A DNA stretch of 64,000 nucleotides, taken from Trichostrongylus colubriformis. Taxonomy: Eukaryota; Nematoda; Chromadorea; Rhabditida; Trichostrongylidae. The stretch's first letter is position 1. Each line of letters opens with the position of its first letter. A program made the translations under genes and the position numbers. A model generated the notes under the pieces. It ran no database searches. It worked only from the letters and a program-made list of their open reading frames with translations, and was not told the origin of the DNA. The stretch is taken from positions 43,324,001 through 43,388,000 of the forward strand of contig OZ022256.1 in the NCBI GenBank assembly GCA_963978905.1. The letters run 5' to 3'. Positions 31,053 to 42,900 of the stretch are shown in pieces.

Positions 31053-33619
31053 AATTAGGACATTTTTTGAATAATTGAAATTTCACTCATACCCCACCTT
31101 TCAAGGTACTGTAAACTGTTTTCTTGACAAATTCCTTGAACCAATCTATTTGCCGCTTGGTATCCTAATGGATGCGTAGTTCTCGATAGGGGTATCCAGT
31201 CGAGGAAATTTTGAAAAATTTCGAAGTGTTTCATTTTTAATGGTCATAACTTCCTTCAAACTCAACCATATGAAAGCCGTCTTGTTGTCCGGGGTCCGCG
31301 AGGTTGCCGCTTCCAACTGACTATCTGAGCAATGCCATATATCCAGAATGAAAGAAGTTATTTCGGAGAAGCCAGTCGAGGAAATTTTTTTCGTCAAAGT
31401 TGCGAGATCTTCTCACGAAACTTTGGAAATATGATCCATTTTGTCTGTTACACCACCAGTACGCATCTTCTGCTCTCGGGAGTCCAACGACATGATGGTT
31501 GTCCTCGGCTGGCCTCATCGCGGGATGCGCCATGCATGAGGGTTTCTTTCCCATTTTCGGTGAACACAAGTGCTAATACGAAGCGCGTAATGACTTGCTA
31601 GCACCAGTTGACGTGCCTGCAATCGTAGTAGGACATGAAAGAAGTCCACATCAGCAAATTTCTCGTTCTCATCCCACAGTTCCTGAAGTATTCATCCACG
31701 GTGTTACCCGTGGATAGTCATAGCTTCCTACGGTTAATCGGTGTATTTCGGAAATGTCTTTGTAAGTGGTTTCGGTGCCAGCGGACCAACGGAAGGGTTA
31801 TTGGCATTGGCCGGTTTCTGTTGTGGATCGCGAGATACATGATGTTTCTACGATGATTAAGTTAAATCAGCTTCGGGTTCGAACCAAGTTAGTCAGTTTT
31901 ATCACATATCCCTCCTTACACTTTGGACCCTCAGCCTAAGTAATACCGTTGACTGCCTTCCTCAACCATCACGACCCCTTCCCCTCCGAGCGGACCAAAT
32001 ACTCCCCCCTGTCAAGGATTCAAGTACGGAGGCTTGACCCTGCCCTGAGTTCAAATCTGTTGGACTATGATTGCCGACCTTACATACCAAATCCCTTCAT
32101 AGATTACTTCTCCGTAGTCATGCATTCAAGGCAAAAGTTGTTAGAATGGATAAAAACCATAGTTCTATATTTGAGTTCTTGCAATAACACACATTCATAC
32201 TCCACTGCATCTTCGACTTCGAGAAAACTCGAGCGCGTATCGTACCATGAAGAAATATGTCGTGGCAGCGTATCCCACCCTTCACCTTCTCTGAAGATAG
32301 AGAGTGATACTTCATGATATCTCTGAACCGTTCGAAATTTCGTGCAGTCTATTCTGAATGCTGTGGGTTCTAATTCATCGCGATCTCAATGTGTGACAGC
32401 AAAACGGAGCTCCAAAGTTCATCAAATAACTCAAAGAATTTGATGCAATTGACGATGTTTTGGCACTCGTCAGGCCTTACCTTGTTGTTGGCCTTGTTAG
32501 TAGCGACTATTCCTAGTTGTATAATACATGTGGTGTGGTTCATGTATGATTTATGAGCTCCTCAAACAAGCTTTTTTCCGTGAATCTATGTACCTCGTCA
32601 AAGGTTGTTTGAACAGAAATTCATCTGCGAATCTGAGACGTACCCCAAAGCAGCTGAGGACGCTGTGTCGAGGTATTTCATAAAAATAAATTCATGCATT
32701 AACCATAATCGTCTAGTGTCACCAGGTGCGAATATGCCACATAGTTACTCCTTTCTATGCATTTCCGCTGATAATCGCTTTATTTACTGGCTTGATCAGT
32801 TATTTTCTGCACCATGATCATTCTTTAATGCTAGAAGCCTTTGAAGTAAAGCGGTTATTACTCAAAGCCAAAGTAAGGACGAGTAAAGTGATATTCTGTG
32901 CGTATGTTATAATACAATAGCAAATCATTTTTGGCTTTAGTGTGATCATTTATCAGTGTATGCACCACTCGGTCAAAAAATTCGCGTGGTTCGCCGTGCC
33001 ACATTTATAAAAGCGGGTTCGGAACGCTGTGTCAAAGGAACTGGAAGGGGTCCGAAACAAGAAGAAAATGCAAAAAAAATGAGCATTTTGTGACGAACAC
33101 TCAAGGTTAGAAGCGATAATCGGCGAAAATTCCCGGATTCAAAAGGGCGACCTGTGGTGTGTATTCGCTTTACATTCGCATCAACACACTGACTTTCCGA
33201 GTTGTTCGCTGTAGAGGATGGGCCGTGGGCCAACGTTATTTTAGCACCTGACTCCCAGCGCAGTAGAGTCCCCCTTCTCAACTACATTAGCATCTATGTA
33301 AGTACATCTAGAAACAATACAAGAAAGACCAAAAAAATTAAAAGAAAAGAACAACTTTATAATAAAACCATTTCCTCTTGGCATCATGCCAAGGCGTCAA
33401 ATTGGCGAGTTTGTGCGATGACGGCTCACTAAACTCGTCCGAACTACGACTGTTCTACCGTAGGCCAAAAATTACCCCCTTCCGATGTCTTTAAGCCTAG
33501 AGCGACGACGGAGAGCAGTGACCGTGTAATGCGCCTCATTCTAAGCGCCTTCGCTTCAGGACCCAAACACTACAACGCCCCCTACTGGCACCCCTGGCGT
33601 ACTCTGCCACGCAGACTTT
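31053..33619. other. No gene recognised; two GTCGAGGAAATTTT words
   Basis: CCAGTCGAGGAAATTTT occurs at about 31,197 and again at about 31,374, 177 bp apart, similar to the GTCGAGGAAAA of the hAT right end. No ends or target duplication were found. A hydrophobic frame at 32,726-32,920 (VTPFYAFPLIIALFTGLISYF) has no splice neighbours. Confidence 0.35.
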
Positions 33620-33624
33620 CTTTC

Positions 33625-33811
33625 TCTACAAGAAAATGGCTCACGATCTGATTGTGATATATAGTGATAAATGATGTTTATGTTCTGCCACTGTCGGGGG
33701 GTATATAAACCTCTCCTCACGGTAGAGTTATTCGTTCTACAATAAAGGTTCGTCCGCGTAGAAGTCTCAGCTGCAAGTCCCAGAATCGGCCGGCATCCAA
33801 CAGTACGAACA
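33625..33811 (+). repeat. 5' LTR of BEL/Pao element
   Basis: 187 bp with a TATA-like GTATATAAAC at 33,701-33,710 and AATAAA at 33,741-33,746. It starts TCTACAAG and ends ACGAACA, so it lacks the usual TG start. The exact first base is set by the CTTTC duplication. Confidence 0.85.
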
Positions 33812-33813
33812 AG

Positions 33814-33830
33814 TGGCGACCACGGCAGGA
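33814..33830 (+). other. Probable primer binding site
   Basis: TGGCGACCACGGCAGG begins two bases after the 5' LTR. TGG at its start is complementary to the CCA end of a tRNA, as expected for a minus-strand primer site. The tRNA was not identified. Confidence 0.55.
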
Positions 33831-33957
33831 TACAGGATTTTGGAAGAAATCTTCACACACCTGCGCCTTATCCCGACACATCAAACACTTCCGACGGTTC
33901 GACAGCTTCCCGAACCTCATCTCTTCCTGGAAAACTTCACGTCGTGACTGAAACTCA

Positions 33958-35600
33958 TTGGAAGCAAATCCCGACGCTCTTCCGAGCTACACTTCAATCG
34001 ACACCATCTTCCACCTATGCCGCAGAGCAACAGTGTTCAAATCCGCCCGCCGACAAATCGGTCTTTACCAGAAGCAAGCCCAGCGACACTTGTCGACTAT
34101 TCCTATCATCCTATCGGACTACAATATTCAACTCCTCGACTGCAATATCAGCCACCTGAACGACGATATTCTCCATTCACTACGTCTTGAAATTCGCGAT
34201 GTTAAGGCAAAGCCTTCAAAGCTTACTCGAAATTGACTCAGTTACACTCCGAATGGCAGCTCCTCCAGAATGATCGTGCTGAACGGACGGTATTCGATGA
34301 GTATATCTCTAAGTACGGTGATTACAGAGAAATCATATCTTCTTCTGCCCAGCAACTAGAACAACTAGATCTTCTTATGAATGAGATCGACAAAAGCTAT
34401 CCCGAGCGTAATCTGCCTGTACCATCAAATTCGTCCGGCGCAGATTCATATGACAATACCGGTACCGACCGAGAACTCCATGAGCGACCAAGACACCAGT
34501 CTTGCCATTTTCTACCTCGTCCAGAAGTATGTTCAAATAACCAATCGACGATGCATCTTCTCAACTTTGTGGATGCTTCGATTCTTTCGAAATTGGAACT
34601 ACCGACGTTCGACGGAAACCTTCTCGAGTATCCTGAATTCTCTGCTCGATTCGCTACACTGGTTGGTGATAAACCACAGCTTGATAACGTAACGAAACTT
34701 TCTTTACTGAAGTCATGTCTCCGTGGCCGTGCTTTACAATCTATAGAAGGGCTCTCTATGACCGCAGGCAACTATGGTTAGCTATGGATATTTTGAAAAC
34801 TCTATATGACGATAGAGTTACTATGCGGCATATCCTATATACTAAACTAGCTCAATTGCCCCCTTGTGATCCAGAAGGTCGTCAGCTTCCCATGCTCTAC
34901 AACAAGATGTACTCGCTCGTACGCCAATTCGGCAATGACGATGATACCAAAGAGACGGCTTTAGGAGCCATACTTCTCAACAAGCTGCCGATGCGTGTTC
35001 GCAGCCAAGTTTATGATCGAACGGCGAATAGTCATAATGTCACTCCCACAGAATTATTGGATATCTTGACTGGTATCGTTCGGAAGGATTCGTCGCTACT
35101 CGAGATGGAATACCACTCTCGCAACCCTTCCTCCATGCAACACTCAAGTCTCTACACCAGTTATACGACCACGGTGTCACCACGAACGGTGGCATCGAAA
35201 TTGTTGAATGCTCCGCAAAAGAAGTCTTCAAAGCCATGTCCATACTGTAAACCCCTTCTCCACACTGCAATGGATTGTAGTGCTTATGTCACACCCAGCC
35301 AACGAAATGAACAAGCGAGAAATCTGCGACTCTGTTTCAACTGCCTTTCTTCTCGCCATAGGACTAGAGAATGTCCTTCAAAGTTCACCTGCAGATCTTG
35401 CAATCGAAGACATCATTCGTCCCTATGTTACCAACCCAGTGAACCCACGCAATCTTCAACACGGACAACCTCTGACACATTCAAAACCCGCAAGACAAAC
35501 CTCCCTGTGCAGATGTCTTCTCAATCTGGTCGTTCAAAAGCGATACCTAATGCAAGCTCATCCGCGAAACCTCGCAACTCCAATCTGTACAGTCATACAG
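33958..35600 (+). pseudogene. Gag region (Pao type) with zinc knuckles
   Basis: Gag packages the element RNA. Parts lie in three frames: 33,958-34,236, then 34,233-34,781, then from 34,715 on. The middle part has KLELPTFDGNLLEYPEF, the conserved block of the Pao-type Gag domain (DUF1759). The third part continues the domain and then has clustered Cys/His at about 35,235-35,430 (CPYC...H...C, CFNC...H...C, CRSC...H...C), typical nucleic-acid-binding knuckles. Frame changes near 34,230 and 34,770 break it. Confidence 0.8.
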
Positions 35601-35639
35601 CTACTGCTACCGATTGCTCCAAAAAACCTCCGACAATGA

Positions 35640-36202
35640 GCTCGGAAACTCAGTCCCCCGCTGAAAAGCTAATCTCAACCTCCATATCACAGTCAGCACC
35701 GACGAAAACAGAAACACCTCTCAATGACTTCCCGCTTATCACTCTAATGTGTGCAACAGTTACACTTTTCAATCCATCCGAACTCTCGAAACAAATGGAA
35801 GTTACCGCTTTCCTCGATTCTGGATCAAACAAATCTTACATCACACAACACGTCGCTGCTACTCTTCAGTTGTCAATCCTCGCCGAAGAAGAAATCAATG
35901 TATGTACATTTGCTACCAAAGGTTTTCTACAACTCCAATGTGAAAATCACTACATCGGAATCTACACTGAAAAGGGAGCAAGACAACTGGATGTGAAATC
36001 GGTCCCAATTCTCACCCGTGCTCTTTATCGAGCGCAGCCTGCACAAAGTGGCGATTCTAATTCCATCACCATCACTACCTGCGAACCGTCTATCCTGATA
36101 GGAACCACTACTTCTGGGATATGGTTCTATCCGAAAACTTCTACTATGCTCTATCGAATGGATATTACCTTCTCCACACAACATTTGGAGATATTGTCGT
36201 AA
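35640..36202 (+). pseudogene. Aspartic protease region
   Basis: Same frame as the end of Gag. AFLDSGSNKSYI near 35,805-35,845 is the active-site loop (D-S/T-G) of the retropepsin-like protease that cuts the polyprotein. The frame shifts at about 36,110, where the sequence carries on in another frame (LSENFYYALSNGYYLLHTT). Confidence 0.75.
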
Positions 36203-36419
36203 ACAAAGTCCTCGATGTGAAAACCGCTATCACTTACACGTCCTTCAATGAAGGAGTTGCAAACCCGTCCGATCATGAAGATCTAGCTGAGCTGGTGAGC
36301 AAATTCTGGAAGCTTGAAGCCGTCGGGATAATTGATGATCAAATCAGAACGACGATGAAGAGTGCCTTAATCTGTTCAACAACAGCATCCTTTACAACGA
36401 GGACGAACGACGCTATGCT

Positions 36420-37562
36420 GTGAGTCTTCCTTTCAAAATAAACCCTTTCCAGCTGCCTGACAACTATGGTCTCGCATACTCACGACTATGTAGTCAATTG
36501 AGAACTCTGCAACAAAATTCACTATACTTGGAAAAATACAATGCCGTAATCGTAGATCAACTGGAAAGAGGAATCATCGAAGAGGTCCCTCAAGAACAAC
36601 TCAGACTTCCTTCTCATTATCTTCCTCATCATGGAGTCATCAAACCTGATGGGAATTCTTTCAAAGTACGATGTGTCTACGATGGCTCGGCCAGGACTAA
36701 AGGCAATATCAGCCTCAACGACACGTTATACAGAGGACCAGTTCTACTTCCCGATCTTACTGGAATCCTTCTGAGAACTAGGTTTCATAGAATCCTGATT
36801 TCCAGCGATATCGAGAAAGCTTTCTTGATGGTTGGCCTCAATGACGACTCCCGCAACTACACTCGCTTCTTATGGTTGAGAGATCCCTCGCAACCCCCCA
36901 GAAACGAAAATTTGGTTACATATCGATTTACGCGAGTACCATTTGGACTGGTTAGCTCGCCTTTTCTCCTTGCCGGCACGATTCATGTCCACCTGACTTC
37001 CACAGCAACTCCGATTTCTCAGACGATTCTCCGGAATACCTACGTCGACAACTTTTTCCGTGGAGTTAATTCTCTCAACGAAGGTACCACTTTCTACCAT
37101 GAATCAAAAGAGCTTTTTCAAAAAGCTGGAATGGATCTCAGAGCATATGCAAGCAATTCGGATGAACTGAATAAGTATTTCGAAAATAAGGAGAACTGCA
37201 ATGTGTCGAGACTCCAGAAGTTGCTTGGTCTGCAGTGGGATATTCAGAACGACGTCATAAGCATCCAACTACCTTCAACGTCCCCAGACAGTGTCACATG
37301 GACCAAAAGGAAAATTCTGAAATACATCGCCAGTATTTACGATCCTCTCGGCTTTATCACACCTGTTACGCTTATTGGAAAACTCATTCTGCAGTCCCTG
37401 TGGAAAATCGAGCTCTCCTGGGATCAGGTTCTACCCTCGGAAATAGACACGAGATGGCGCCTTTTTACTTCCTCGTGGACCACAACAAGATACCATGTAC
37501 CACGCACACTGGAAGTTCTCAAACAGAACACACCCTCAGAATACGACGTACACGTTCACTGA
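36420..37562 (+). pseudogene. Reverse transcriptase region
   Basis: 380 open codons. Motifs in order: KVRCVYDGSA and LPDLTGILLR (fingers), SSDIEKAFLMVGL with the first metal-binding Asp near 36,810, FGLVSSPF, and YVDN near 37,041. Pao elements use YVDN/YVDD in place of YXDD. It copies element RNA into DNA. Entry from the protease is by a frame change near 36,350 and exit into RNase H by another near 37,545, so this is a long intact segment of a broken polyprotein. Confidence 0.88.
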
Positions 37563-38160
37563 TGCTTCCTCGTCTTCATATTGTGCAGTGTCCTATATCG
37601 TTGCACGCTCTCAAACTGCTCCTCCACGAGTGTCGTTCCTGATATCGAAATCACGGCTAGCTCCTCTAAAGCAGTCCATCACAATACCACGTCTGGAACT
37701 AGCTGCAATGATGACTGGAGCGAAACTGCTCACCTATACGTGCCAACAACTTGATATACATATCGCTCGAAAATTCCTGTGGTCAGACAGTAGCGTGGCA
37801 TTGAACTGGGTGAACAACAAGAAGGACCTACCCGTTTTTGTGAGCAACCTAGTTAAAATAATCAATGACCACACCGCTGACGTCAACATCAAACATGTTC
37901 CTGGTTTTCTCAATCCAGCTGACATCGGAACTCGTGGAACCACTATTGAAGATCTACTGAAGTCGGAACTTTGGTGGAAAGGTCCGCCATTCCTTCTACA
38001 AGAAGAAACAAATTGGCCTCAGAACGACTACATGTCCTTCAGCGAATCAGTTTCGGAAAACCCATCGCTTCCGAATGTTGTAGTAACCACAAGTGTCCAG
38101 ACACCAACTAACATTTCCGGACAACCGCCATTCATTGACGTGAACCGATTCAGCTCCTGA
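37545..38160 (+). pseudogene. RNase H region (Pao type)
   Basis: TFTDASSSSYCAVSYIV near 37,552 carries the first acidic residue; ELAAMMTGAKL and FLWSDSSVALNWV carry the next two. This domain removes the RNA strand after reverse transcription. It ends in a premature TGA at 38,158-38,160, after which the same frame continues with sequence typical of the region before integrase. Confidence 0.8.
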
Positions 38161-38202
38161 ACTCGACTACTAAATACAGTAGTATACGTACTATACTTTA
38201 TC

Positions 38203-39821
38203 GTGAAGAAATGTCCAAAAGCACAACAGCGATTCAGTAACTCTCCACTTTTACTCTCACATCGAGCAGAAAACATTCTTTTCCGCCTCGCTCAAGCGTT
38301 CTCCCCTCCTTCGAATAAGCAAAAGAAGCAACTCTCCCTTTTTCTATGTCATAAGTCCGCATTATGGAAAAGCAAAGGACGCATCGATAACGCCTGTCTA
38401 CCCTCAGATGCAATTACCCCGGTATTTCTCCCTTCCCAAAGCCACGTTACCAATTTATTTGTACTTCATATCCATAAAGGCATAAATCATGGCGGTATCA
38501 ACCATACATTAACGTCACTACGACAGAAGATTTGGGTACCGAAAGGAAGAGCCACGATCAAACGAATACTGCACAACTACTGCTATCATTGCAAGCGATA
38601 TTCAGCGAAACCCTACTCCCTCCCACCGTTCCCCATTCGTCCTAAAAGACGTGTCACGTGCCCGCAATATCCCTTTCGAAACACTGGAATGGATTTTTTC
38701 GGCCCCATGAATTATCGCACAAATTAAAATGTCATCGACAAATACTGGATCCTGTTATTCACGTGCCTGAATTGCAGAGCAGTTTACATAGACGTAACAT
38801 TAGATATGACAGCTTATACTGTCTTACATGTGTTGCGACGATTCATTGCAACGGTTGGATGTCCTACCTGGATCATATGCGATAATCCCAATCCTTCAAA
38901 ACCATTGACCAATGTTACTCCTCCATTCCAGAATCCAATACAGAGCGTAACTTGATCGACTACTGTACCAAGGCGAGAATTCAGATGAAATTCATTCCAA
39001 GCTGGTGTCCGTGGCAAGGTGGCATATATGAGGAAATGATCGACATTTTCAAGAAGTCTTATCAACATGCGATATCATCCCGCCTTTTAGACATTGACGA
39101 CATCAGAACAATCGCGAAAGAAACTGAAGCTATTGTGAACACGAGACCCCTAACGTACTATTCTGATGACATCACTTATTTTCCCCTTCGACCCATAGAT
39201 TTCCTACGACCATACGCGAAGCTGTGCGGACCTCATCCTGAGGACTATGAGATGGATTGGCTCCCCATATACTCCACACGCGACACACTTCCATGTCACT
39301 GGAAAAGAACCTCTGAAACGATAGCGAAATTCTGGAAAAGATGGAATAATGAATACCTAACAACTTTACGTGAACGTTTTCAACGAGAACACAACAATCC
39401 ACGGTCATGCGAGGAAAAACCTCCTAAATTAGGGGATATAGTACTCATTCATGATCCTTTCCTCCAGCGAGGGCAATGGAAAATGGAACAAGTCGTTGGA
39501 TCTGCAGACAATTTTCAAAGATCGGTTCGAATACGTCTTCCATCCAAGAAAGAAATCTCAAGACCGTATTGTCTCATCTATAAAATGGAGCTATCCGCAT
39601 CCTACGAGCAAAATCCAGCTCGACGGGAAACACTTGCCCAGCAATCTCGGCATCCACAACCTCATCATCCAATGATTACTAGATCAAAAGCACATCTCAA
39701 TCAAAACACTATTTGTGTCGATCACCAAGAGAAGAAAAGGAAAGAAGCTCAGGCATCAACTTGTCTTCCGCCGGGAGTTCCTCTACAAGAAAATGGCTCA
39801 CGATCTGATTGTGATATATAG
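38203..39821 (+). pseudogene. Integrase region and C-terminal tail
   Basis: Zinc-binding part: HIHKGINHGG...CYHCKRY (HHCC) at about 38,467-38,600. Core: NTGMDFFGP (first Asp) at about 38,680, then a stop at 38,725, CDN at about 38,877 (second Asp), a frame change near 38,890, and PWQGGIYEEM (Glu) at about 39,010. The tail has LGDIVLIHDPFLQRGQWKM, the C-terminal DNA-binding block (DUF5641). The last 13 codons lie inside the 3' LTR, with the stop at 39,819-39,821. It joins element DNA to the genome; this copy cannot be made whole. Confidence 0.85.
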
Positions 39822-39966
39822 TGATAAATGATGTTTATGTTCTGCCACTGTCGAGGGGTATATAAACCCCTCCTCACGGTAGAGTTATTCTTTCTACAAT
39901 AAAGGTTCGTCCGTAGAAGTCTCAGCTGCAAGTCCCAGAATCGGCCGACATCCAACAGTACGAACA
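39782..39966 (+). repeat. 3' LTR of BEL/Pao element
   Basis: 185 bp; the same TATA-like box (39,858-39,867) and AATAAA (39,898-39,903) as the 5' LTR. Four substitutions and a missing GC separate the two. It overlaps the end of the integrase frame. Confidence 0.87.
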
Positions 39967-39971
39967 CTTTC

Positions 39972-42900
39972 TGTCCTAGTGGCACATAACCTCATTCTCA
40001 TATATATTAACAGCGCATTCACATGGCATCCTGTCTAATTAACAATGCAACTCGGAATTGTATTCAGACTCTACGAGCCGTGGCATGGTATATTCATGCA
40101 AAAAATCATTATAGGACGTCAAAGGCCCAGTAGGGGGAAAAACTGAAATTTGTGAGTACATGTATTCTGAAAACAAACTCTACTTCAGATGAGGTCACAT
40201 GTGGCGAAAATCGCATCGGAAAAAACGCGGCTTGGGGTCTTATGACGACCCGCAGCACAGCATGCCGTTCTACGGTCCTGCGGCCGGACGAGTGGTCGGG
40301 GAGGGAAGGAAAAACGATCGCAGCCGGCTACTTCAGCCTCTGGTCTGTCTGCAGTCCACTCCGGCTCGTGACGCAGAGAGACGCGAAAGAGAAGGGGGCC
40401 TTCGGGTTTCTATTCCTCGGTTTTTTCGCAGTTTTATGTCGTTCTTACCTATTCTTATATTGATGACCTCTCATATTTCTTATAGTTCTTATATTGCTTG
40501 CACCTCTACCTTTATAATCCCCCATTATGCCAAATTTACCACTGCCGGTGTCCTCAAGTTATTCACGTTAAACGTAAATTATATAAGTACTTAGAACAAA
40601 ATTTTCCAGGCTCGCCGAAGTTGCTAAGGAAAAGAATAACCCGAGATGAATAACAGAGAGACTTGTGAGAGTTTTGCTTTTTTGAGCCTTTCGAATGACA
40701 TTTTGGAGTTTTATCTTAACCCTGCACACAATGTGAACTGCTACAAATAATACGCAGCCTCTGTTCTCAACCCCTCCATTACAGAGTGCGACAAAATAAA
40801 CGTGTTTGGGGTCTTTTGGTGGCAACGTTGGTTCAGTTGTGCTGATTGGTCTAGACCGAATATCGTCGGATTTGCGGAATCCAGGTGCACAGCGGCACCG
40901 TCAAGCAGCACCTCTCCCGCCTCCACACTGCTCGATCTCAAAGGTGCTTGACAATGCCGTTTCGATCATTCTAACCGCAAAGACTGCTTCACTTCATACA
41001 ACTTAATCGCTGCGTCTGAAACTGCTGAAGGTACGAGACTGTTTACATGACGATCATAAAGACGATCTTAACGAATTCTGGACGCATAGTACGGTATCTC
41101 AAATGGAACTATTTGTTGAACACATATATTGGTGCCGCTCATGTTGATACCACTTTGCCTGCAAGTATGAGCAGTCTCTTTGGCTATACCTTGTACATGT
41201 GGAGAGCTGAACGGAAGTACTCCCAAAGTGAAATGGTTACTCACAATGGCGTGGCTCAGACCACCAATGATTTCTCGCATATAGTTTGTACCCTTTGTTT
41301 TCTACTGGGAAACTCCACTATATTAATGGGTTTTCACCAATGGGAAGTTATCTCCATAGCAACAAGCATATCACAAATCGAAAACAAATAGTGTTAACTT
41401 GGCCGTCGTCTGCAGCAGTATGCCTTCCAAAACGTCACCAGGTAGGGAATAGAATTACCCATATAAATGACAGCAGTGGATTTTTTGTGTAACATGCATC
41501 CACATTTCTCCTTCAAATTAGGTTCGCCTCATCAGGGTCTACTCACAGTTTTACTGTGAAGTGCTATTTTGGATCGGGCTCATGAAAATAGGAATATTTC
41601 GAACTCATGCGTGGCTAATTAATATTAAACTGGGTTATTATGGGCTTTTACTTCGTGAGCAATCATGATGTATGAAGGCTCGTGCGGTTTTCTGTCAATG
41701 TTACAGCGTTCCTTTTAAGTTTAATCCTTGCACCCTTCACCACGATAAGAAAGAAAAACTCCATTACCTTTAAGAAAAGCTACATAATAACAGTTTTTGC
41801 ACAGAAGGGCTAAGTGCTCGACGTTACTCAACCGTTTTCAGCGTGACTCAAACCTTCCTAGGATGCTTCACGCACTGGAGTTCCATTCAGAATCGTAGTG
41901 ACCAATGTATAAGGCCTACACAATGAGCTGTGAAGCAGATCTGTGTGAGAATCAGTATGCCATCCTTCCAGACGAGTATGGTGTCAGTACCTGTGACATT
42001 GCGCAAAAACATGAGCCTGAATGTGCAGATTGTCCTCAAAGATCCCTTCAAGATGCTTGTATGCGCATTTTTTCACAGGATATCCCCTTACTGCGATAGC
42101 ACCATTTGAGTAGGAATGCGTCACTTGTCAGTGCAGTGGCTCCACCCTATATACAATCCAATTACAATAGTATTGGAAGACACAGAATTTTGGTATTTCT
42201 CTCTCGCCAAAAACATAAGCCCACAACAAAATATAAGGCTAGTCCATGAGTATTAAACCACTTCAGATTCATTGCTGTCGGAATACACCGAAATTCCGTT
42301 ACTTGTGTGATAAAGTGGTACATACCATGTCCCAGCTAAAAGAAAAAAACAAATTTTGTAGAGTGCTTGGTAAAGCTTATCTACCGAGCGATTTTTGGAT
42401 GCAAGGACTGTTAACTTGAGGTGCGCTCCGCCATTGCGCTCGGGCCTCTTTCATGTCTTTCAGAAATTCCTCGCTGACCTTACCCAATCTCATTCCCACA
42501 ATCGAGTCATCTTGGAGTGCAACCAAAAATATTCGGTCTGAAGACCGAGTATTCCAGTGCACGCTTCGCCCACCGTGGGCGGAACTTAGCCTAGATGATG
42601 TGTGCACGTCATTTCTTGTCCCATGCCTTACCCATCCAAATTGTACCCCATTTAAATGTGCTGTTTTTTATGTTACTCATAATTTCGTGACAAACAAAAA
42701 TGTGGATGGACTGAGGGAAGGGCCCACAGGCAGACGAAGCTTTATGTATATAGTAGGGATAGTTGCAGTGCTTATCACGCTGAATGAACGTAAATGAAAC
42801 TACAAAAAAAGAAAGCAAGAAAAATTGGCCAACGTGGTCCGGAGCTTATAAACCGATCTAATAAACCCACTTGAAACCAATAGAAACGGGATTTTTAGCC

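Larger units (their letters stand above)
33625..39966 (+). mobile_element. BEL/Pao LTR retrotransposon, 6.3 kb
   Basis: Two LTRs (33,625-33,811 and 39,782-39,966) bracket gag and pol in the order Gag, zinc knuckles, aspartic protease, reverse transcriptase, RNase H, integrase. The flanks share CTTTC (33,620-33,624 and 39,967-39,971), the 5-bp duplication usual for BEL/Pao. The family makes one Gag-Pol polyprotein; here the reading frame changes six times and has two in-frame stops, so the copy is dead. The LTRs differ by only four substitutions and one 2-bp gap, so the insertion is fairly recent. Confidence 0.92.

Noticed and set aside
40199..40594. 131-codon + frame as a gene
   Set aside because: Arg/Pro-rich start followed by a hydrophobic AT-rich end, typical of a chance frame crossing a GC shift; no splice sites or family motif.
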